Assembly (NCBI GenBank): GCA_002344795.1
Contig: DDUM01000076.1
Location: 1-11,844, forward strand
Reading direction: 5' to 3'
Length of the DNA stretch: 11,844 nt
Source: Flammeovirgaceae bacterium UBA2338
GTDB lineage: Bacteria > Bacteroidota > Bacteroidia > Cytophagales > Cyclobacteriaceae
Under the pieces are notes generated by a model, which was not told the origin of the DNA, did not search any database, and was given only the letters and a program-made list of their open reading frames with translations. How positions within the stretch are numbered: position 1 is the first letter of the stretch; each line of letters starts with the position of its first letter. Below are positions 7,638 through 11,844 of this stretch, piece by piece. Both the position numbers and the translations under genes were made by a program.

Positions 7638-7826
7638 TTACAACTTAAGCCAACTGTCCTCTAAAGCTTTTCGAACCAACTCCACAGAATTTCTTGCTTC
7701 AAATTTTTTGAGCAACTGCTTGTGATATCTTTTTACTTCATCATCAGTAATGTTGAGTTTTCTGGATATTTGGGTAAAAGAAAGACCCTCAAACACCAAA
7801 TTCAAAATCTCAAATTCGCGTGGCAT
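7638..7826 (-). CDS. Stand-alone LuxR/GerE-type HTH protein
   Basis: A protein of about 62 residues that is almost nothing but a LuxR-type DNA-binding domain. It begins MPREFEILNLVFEGLSF, matching the family pattern of a TPRE-like start, a glutamate-rich first helix and an EGLS turn. Next come QISRKLNIT (second helix), VKRYHKQLLKKF (recognition helix region) and ARNSVELVRKAL (dimerisation helix). Receiver, PAS and ligand domains are absent. A stop codon at 7845-7847 in the same frame rules out an upstream extension, so it is not the in-frame tail of a longer regulator. I prefer the ATG at 7826-7824; an in-frame GTG at 7832 would add two residues. No Shine-Dalgarno is visible. It lies between the HTCS gene and the secreted-protein genes, all on the same strand, and could be a local transcriptional regulator. 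A decayed remnant of a response regulator is possible but less likely because the domain is intact. Confidence 0.85.
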   Translation of the reverse strand: MPREFEILNLVFEGLSFTQISRKLNITDDEVKRYHKQLLKKFEARNSVELVRKALEDSWLKL

Positions 7827-7834
7827 CAACACGG

Positions 7835-7859
7835 TGACAATTTTTTAAATTAAATGTCA
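7835..7859. promoter_or_regulatory. 25-bp near-palindrome, candidate operator
   Basis: The arms are TGACA and TGTCA around an AT-rich centre, with 9 of 12 positions pairing across the dyad. It ends 9 bases upstream of the preferred ATG of the small LuxR-type gene. A further GTCAA copy lies at 7872-7876, 16 bases from the GTCAA at 7856-7860 that forms part of the right arm. Position and symmetry suit an operator, possibly bound by the small HTH protein itself or by the AraC domain of the upstream sensor. AT-rich DNA gives such dyads by chance, so this stays a candidate. The rest of the 114-base spacer (7827-7940) shows no convincing terminator, promoter box or RNA. Confidence 0.3.
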
Positions 7860-7940
7860 ACAATTGTTTTAGTCAATGGTTAGTACTGGTGTCCCAGATT
7901 TTAACACTCTCGTTTCAGTATCCCCGAAAACGCAGAATTT

Positions 7941-10900
7941 TTAAGATGATTGGGAGGAAAGAAGAAAGTCAGAAGGAGTTACCTTATACTTCTGCTTAAA
8001 AGCTTTGGTGAAGTAGGATAAATTTTCAAAACCTACCTGAAAGGCAATTTCTGATATATTACCAGCGTTTTGGCGCAACAGGTCGGCAGCTCTCTCAAGC
8101 CGATATTCACGAATAATAACACTGGCTGGGTGCCCCGTGAGAGCAGTAACTTTCCGGTGGAGTTGAGCACGACTAACGCCCATCTCGCGAGACAGTTTTT
8201 TTACTGAGAGTGAATCATCAGATAGATGCTGCCCTATATATTCATACAAACGTGAAATGAATTTCTCATCCAATGAGGTGGCTTTCGCATGATTATAATG
8301 AGCCACACCAGGTCGGGCATACTTTTCTCTCAGCGCCTTTCTCTGATTGATCAGATTTAATAACCTCACTTTCAACTCAGCAAGGTCAAATGGCTTTGTT
8401 ATGTAGTCATCCGCTCCAGTCTGTAAACCTTCAATTTTAGATGATGAATCTGCTCTCGCGGTTAGTATGATGATAGGGATGTGAGATGTAAGCTCGTCCG
8501 ATTTCAACGCCTTACACACATCGATTCCACTTTTCTTTGGCATCATCCAATCGCATAAGATGATATCTGGTATAAGTTTTTTGGCTTTATGAACTCCTTC
8601 TTCTCCATGATGGGCCAGAACAATTTCATACTGCGTTGCCAGGTTCCTCTTCAAATAGGCTAATAAATCCTCATTGTCTTCTATCACCAACAAAACAGGT
8701 GCGCCTTGGGAAATCTCCACTTCGCTGTCATCCATTGCAAACGGATCCTGTTTCACAAAGTCCTGATTGAAGTGGTCAAAAATTTCATTATTATCAATAT
8801 AATCTGGGTAGGCATCCTTACTACAAGGCAATTCAATACTAAACTGAGTACCTTCTCCCTTTCTGCTTTTTACCCTTATGGAACCCTTGTGCAATAAAAT
8901 AAGCTCTTTTGCTATTGCCAGCCCTATTCCTGTTCCCTCCACAGAATCTGCCGCACGATAAAACCTATCGAATATAAATGGAAGGTCTTTTTCTCCAATT
9001 CCAATACCTGTGTCGAGAATTTCTATTTGTAGCAGCCCATTATTTACATCCAATGAAAAATTAATTTTTCCATTGACTTCATTATATTTAATAGCATTAG
9101 AAATTAAATTACTCACCACTTTTTCCAGTATGGAGGGGTCGACCAAAATAATTTCATCCTTATCTGGAAATGCAGTTTCAAATTTTAACTTTTTCTGGTG
9201 CGCCAATACTTTGAAAGGATCTAGAAGTCTTGAAAAAAAACTTTGAACAGGAATCTTATGTAGTTGAAGTGTAAATTTTCCCGAATCGACCCTGGAAAGA
9301 TCAAGAAGTTGGTTGACCAGATTCAAAGCAGCCTTGCTATTGCTGCGAATGGACTGAACGAGATTACTATCCCAACTTTTTCCCTTTTCCTCCATTTCTT
9401 CAAGCTGTCCAAGTATCAGGGTTAGTGGGGTTCTAAATTCGTGTGATATGTTCGCAAAGAAGGAAGACTTGAATTCATCTAGTTCCTTAAGCTTTTTTAG
9501 TTCAACTTCATCAAGTGTAAGCTTGGTCTTCATGCGTTGACGCAGCACCATTGTACGAATGATGATATAGGCACCTGTCGAAAGCAACAACAAATAGCTG
9601 GCATAGGCCCACCATGTTTTCCACGGAGGAGGTAAATTGATTATTTTTATAGAAGCTGATCCATTGCTATTTATTCCTTCACTATTTGTGCCCTTTACTA
9701 AAAATGTATACTCACCAGGATCCAAATTTGTATAAGTCGCGATTCTTTGACCAGATCCAGTTGTTACCCATTCCTGATCAAAGCCTTCAAGTTTATATTC
9801 GTACAAATTTGCAGATGGATTTACAAAATCCAATAATGTAAACTCAAACGTCACCACACGATGATTGTGATCCAGTATAATTTCTTTTGGTGTAAAAATT
9901 TCTTCCTTGTTATTCACCCTGATAGACGAAATAACAATTTTTGAAGGTTGAATTGGCTTTTGAAGCAATTGCGGGTCGATAATATTCATGCCTTTTATCC
10001 CACCAAAATATATCATTCCCTCTGTGTCAATGGCTGCTGAACGCGCATTGAATTCATTACTCTGCAACCCATCTTTAGAAGTAAAGTGTCGCATCATTCC
10101 ATTATTCAAAACAACATAAACACCGGAGTTGGTTGAAACCCACATGTTGTGACTTTGATCCCAAACTATGCTATTGATAAATTCATTTTGAAGTCCTTCA
10201 ATCTCCAACCATTCTTCATTTTCTAAAGCATACAATCCATTGTCAGTTCCAATATATTTATTGTCATCAAGGTTTATACTGATTGTAGTAATTCTTCCCT
10301 TTCCATACCTGATAAACTGATCGATCAATGTATCACCCTGAATAGGAAAACGCGATCGATTCAATCCATTGGTAGTACCCACCCATAGGTGGTTTTTTCT
10401 GTCAATTCCAATATCTATAATAGAATTATCAGATAGTGAATGGGCGTCATCTTCCCTAAACTTATATTCATGTATACTCCCTGATGATCCATAGGGCTTT
10501 AGATAAAAGTATCGCTTCAATCCACTTCCCCGTGTCCCAATCCATAACGTACTATTATTATCTTCTTTTATTGCATCAACAAGGTGGTTGTTCAACGAGT
10601 TTGGATTCCCTCGAATTCTTTGGATGGCTTTCCATGCTGGGTTTGATAGATTCTTTTCTGTGTAAAGAACACCCTGACCATCCAGACCCATCCACAGGTA
10701 CTTAGCGCCTGCGTCAATATCTAAAATGTAAGTCCCGGGTGGAGAAGAAATCGAACTAAAAACAGAGTGCCCAGAAGAAAATGGTGCTTTCCTCTTTTTA
10801 CTAAAAAAAATGCCATCAGAATAAGATGCAACAAATACAGAATCGTGGCGGATATTTATACTGAGTATAAAATCAGATAAACCATTTTTAGCATTAAAGG

Positions 10901-11844
10901 TATAAATGTGTGATGCATATTTCGACATTTTATGTAATCCTCCACTCCATGTACCTGCCCACAGGTTTTCACCCCTGTCAACCAGTAGCGTAAATACCAG
11001 GTCATTCGTCAGGCTTCGTGGATTCGATTCTTCGTGCCTTGAATTCCAAAATTGTTCTGTGCTAAAATCAAAATGATTAAGGCCTCCTCCATAAGTGGCT
11101 ATCCATAATCCTTTGTCTTTATCAAAACTGAGACGAGCAATACGATTGAAACTCAAAGCTCCTCCCGTATTTTCAGTATTAAATATTTTCAGGTTTGAAA
11201 AATTCGCATCTGAAACACCAAGCCCAAGTGATGATCCAATGAATATTTTTCCCTCTTTGTCCGAAAGTATGCTCCAGATATCATTGGCAGTAAGAAATGA
11301 TTCAAATTTACTTTCTCCATATCTTACAACTTCCTCTTCTCTGACTTCAAACATACCCGCCCCTCTGGTACCGATCACAATTTTATGATTCAATTCTGTA
11401 ATACATAAAATATTATTAGATGCAAAGTCCCATCCATGCTGATCGAATGGAGGATGCAATGGTTGTTTATTTACAATATAGGTTACTTCACTACCTGCAG
11501 GATTTAACTTCAGCAATCCTTTGCCGGCACTTCCAAACCATAAATCTCCATAAGTATCTTCATAGCTTGAGACGATAAGTAAATTTTCTTCAATGACTAC
11601 GTTTTTAAACGTGTTTACTTCAGGGTCATAATATGAAATTCCATTGCTGTGTCCAATCCAGATTTTTCCATCCTTCGATTCCAGGAGTGACCATATATAA
11701 TCATTATATAATCCTACTGAGTCATTGCCATGTTGAAAGAATTTTTTGAATGAATACCCATCAAAGCGATTCAGCCCATCTTCTGTGCCTATCCAGATAT
11801 AGCCATTCCTATCTTGTAGGAGAGCTAAAATTGAATTTTGAGAT
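7941..11844 (-). CDS. Hybrid two-component system sensor/regulator (HTCS), 5' end outside window
   Basis: One-protein signalling system: a periplasmic sensor propeller drives a cytoplasmic kinase, receiver and DNA-binding domain. About 1300 residues are visible, numbered here from the codon at 11843-11841. The frame has no stop up to the edge, so the TTG at 11516-11514 is not the real start. Residues 11-33 already read as a blade (QDRNGYIWIGTEDGLNRFDG), so probably only the signal peptide and a few residues are missing. I count fourteen Reg_prop blades (W-I/V-G-T type) to about residue 630, then Y_Y_Y (LYEYKLEGFDQEW), a membrane helix near 745-765, HisKA with phospho-acceptor His801 in NISHEFRTPL, HATPase with Asn916 and Asp944 (DTGIGIG), and GTGIGLAIAKEL. 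The receiver has Asp1098 (CDWMMP) and Lys1150 (TKPF). AraC HTH follows to the end. All key residues are present. In Bacteroidota such proteins often control nearby polysaccharide-use genes, but no SusC/SusD pair is visible here; the ligand is unknown. Confidence 0.96.
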   Translation of the reverse strand, partial: SQNSILALLQDRNGYIWIGTEDGLNRFDGYSFKKFFQHGNDSVGLYNDYIWSLLESKDGKIWIGHSNGISYYDPEVNTFKNVVIEENLLIVSSYEDTYGDLWFGSAGKGLLKLNPAGSEVTYIVNKQPLHPPFDQHGWDFASNNILCITELNHKIVIGTRGAGMFEVREEEVVRYGESKFESFLTANDIWSILSDKEGKIFIGSSLGLGVSDANFSNLKIFNTENTGGALSFNRIARLSFDKDKGLWIATYGGGLNHFDFSTEQFWNSRHEESNPRSLTNDLVFTLLVDRGENLWAGTWSGGLHKMSKYASHIYTFNAKNGLSDFILSINIRHDSVFVASYSDGIFFSKKRKAPFSSGHSVFSSISSPPGTYILDIDAGAKYLWMGLDGQGVLYTEKNLSNPAWKAIQRIRGNPNSLNNHLVDAIKEDNNSTLWIGTRGSGLKRYFYLKPYGSSGSIHEYKFREDDAHSLSDNSIIDIGIDRKNHLWVGTTNGLNRSRFPIQGDTLIDQFIRYGKGRITTISINLDDNKYIGTDNGLYALENEEWLEIEGLQNEFINSIVWDQSHNMWVSTNSGVYVVLNNGMMRHFTSKDGLQSNEFNARSAAIDTEGMIYFGGIKGMNIIDPQLLQKPIQPSKIVISSIRVNNKEEIFTPKEIILDHNHRVVTFEFTLLDFVNPSANLYEYKLEGFDQEWVTTGSGQRIATYTNLDPGEYTFLVKGTNSEGINSNGSASIKIINLPPPWKTWWAYASYLLLLSTGAYIIIRTMVLRQRMKTKLTLDEVELKKLKELDEFKSSFFANISHEFRTPLTLILGQLEEMEEKGKSWDSNLVQSIRSNSKAALNLVNQLLDLSRVDSGKFTLQLHKIPVQSFFSRLLDPFKVLAHQKKLKFETAFPDKDEIILVDPSILEKVVSNLISNAIKYNEVNGKINFSLDVNNGLLQIEILDTGIGIGEKDLPFIFDRFYRAADSVEGTGIGLAIAKELILLHKGSIRVKSRKGEGTQFSIELPCSKDAYPDYIDNNEIFDHFNQDFVKQDPFAMDDSEVEISQGAPVLLVIEDNEDLLAYLKRNLATQYEIVLAHHGEEGVHKAKKLIPDIILCDWMMPKKSGIDVCKALKSDELTSHIPIIILTARADSSSKIEGLQTGADDYITKPFDLAELKVRLLNLINQRKALREKYARPGVAHYNHAKATSLDEKFISRLYEYIGQHLSDDSLSVKKLSREMGVSRAQLHRKVTALTGHPASVIIREYRLERAADLLRQNAGNISEIAFQVGFENLSYFTKAFKQKYKVTPSDFLLSSQSS

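Noticed and set aside
7884..7896. Short CTGG/CCAG hairpin as a terminator after the HTCS gene
   Set aside because: The stem is only four pairs and no T-run follows it on the transcribed strand.
11514..11516. TTG as the start of the HTCS protein
   Set aside because: The frame continues without a stop to the window edge and encodes three more propeller blades upstream of this codon.
1..11844. CRISPR arrays, tRNA or rRNA genes, insertion sequences
   Set aside because: I saw no short regularly spaced DNA repeats, RNA gene signatures, transposase motifs or terminal inverted repeats.

Overview
The window reads as chromosomal DNA of a Bacteroidota bacterium, probably a Cytophagales-like relative. 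Three things point there: a C-terminal type IX secretion (T9SS) sorting domain on a very large secreted protein, a complete-looking hybrid two-component system (HTCS) protein, and gene starts without clear Shine-Dalgarno sequences. No ribosomal or other marker gene is present, so the genus cannot be named. Base composition is moderately AT-rich throughout, and every supported gene is on the minus strand. The natural reading order is therefore from the right edge to the left edge.

From right to left: (1) 11844-7941, a 5'-truncated HTCS regulator with fourteen Reg_prop blades, Y_Y_Y domain, transmembrane helix, histidine kinase, receiver and AraC DNA-binding domain; its frame stays open to the window edge. 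(2) 7940-7827, a short spacer with a 25-bp near-palindrome. (3) 7826-7638, a stand-alone LuxR/GerE-type helix-turn-helix protein of about 62 residues. (4) 7599-7360, a small cysteine-rich putative lipoprotein. (5) 7299-2167, a 1710-residue secreted protein with signal peptide, seven-bladed propeller, five 120-122-residue fibronectin-III-like repeats, a canonical FN3 domain, a long beta-rich segment and a T9SS type A sorting domain. (6) 2149-974, an exported caspase-like (C14) protein with an Ig-like N-terminal domain and the His/Cys dyad. (7) 960-244, a signal-peptide protein with two beta domains, the second resembling the Kre9/Ser-Thr-rich anchor family, and a C-terminal membrane helix. (8) 243-21, the 3' part of an HNH endonuclease gene whose 5' part is missing.

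Genes 5, 6 and 7 are separated by only 17 and 13 bases and are very likely one transcript. Genes 3 and 4 lie upstream on the same strand with gaps of 38 and 60 bases and may belong to it too. The most interesting reading, which is inference, is an envelope or surface module: a sensor, a small DNA-binding protein, a lipoprotein, a giant T9SS-displayed adhesin-like protein, an extracytoplasmic caspase-like protease and a membrane-tethered beta protein. No partner function is proven by sequence. Each domain family is known, so novelty would lie in the combination.
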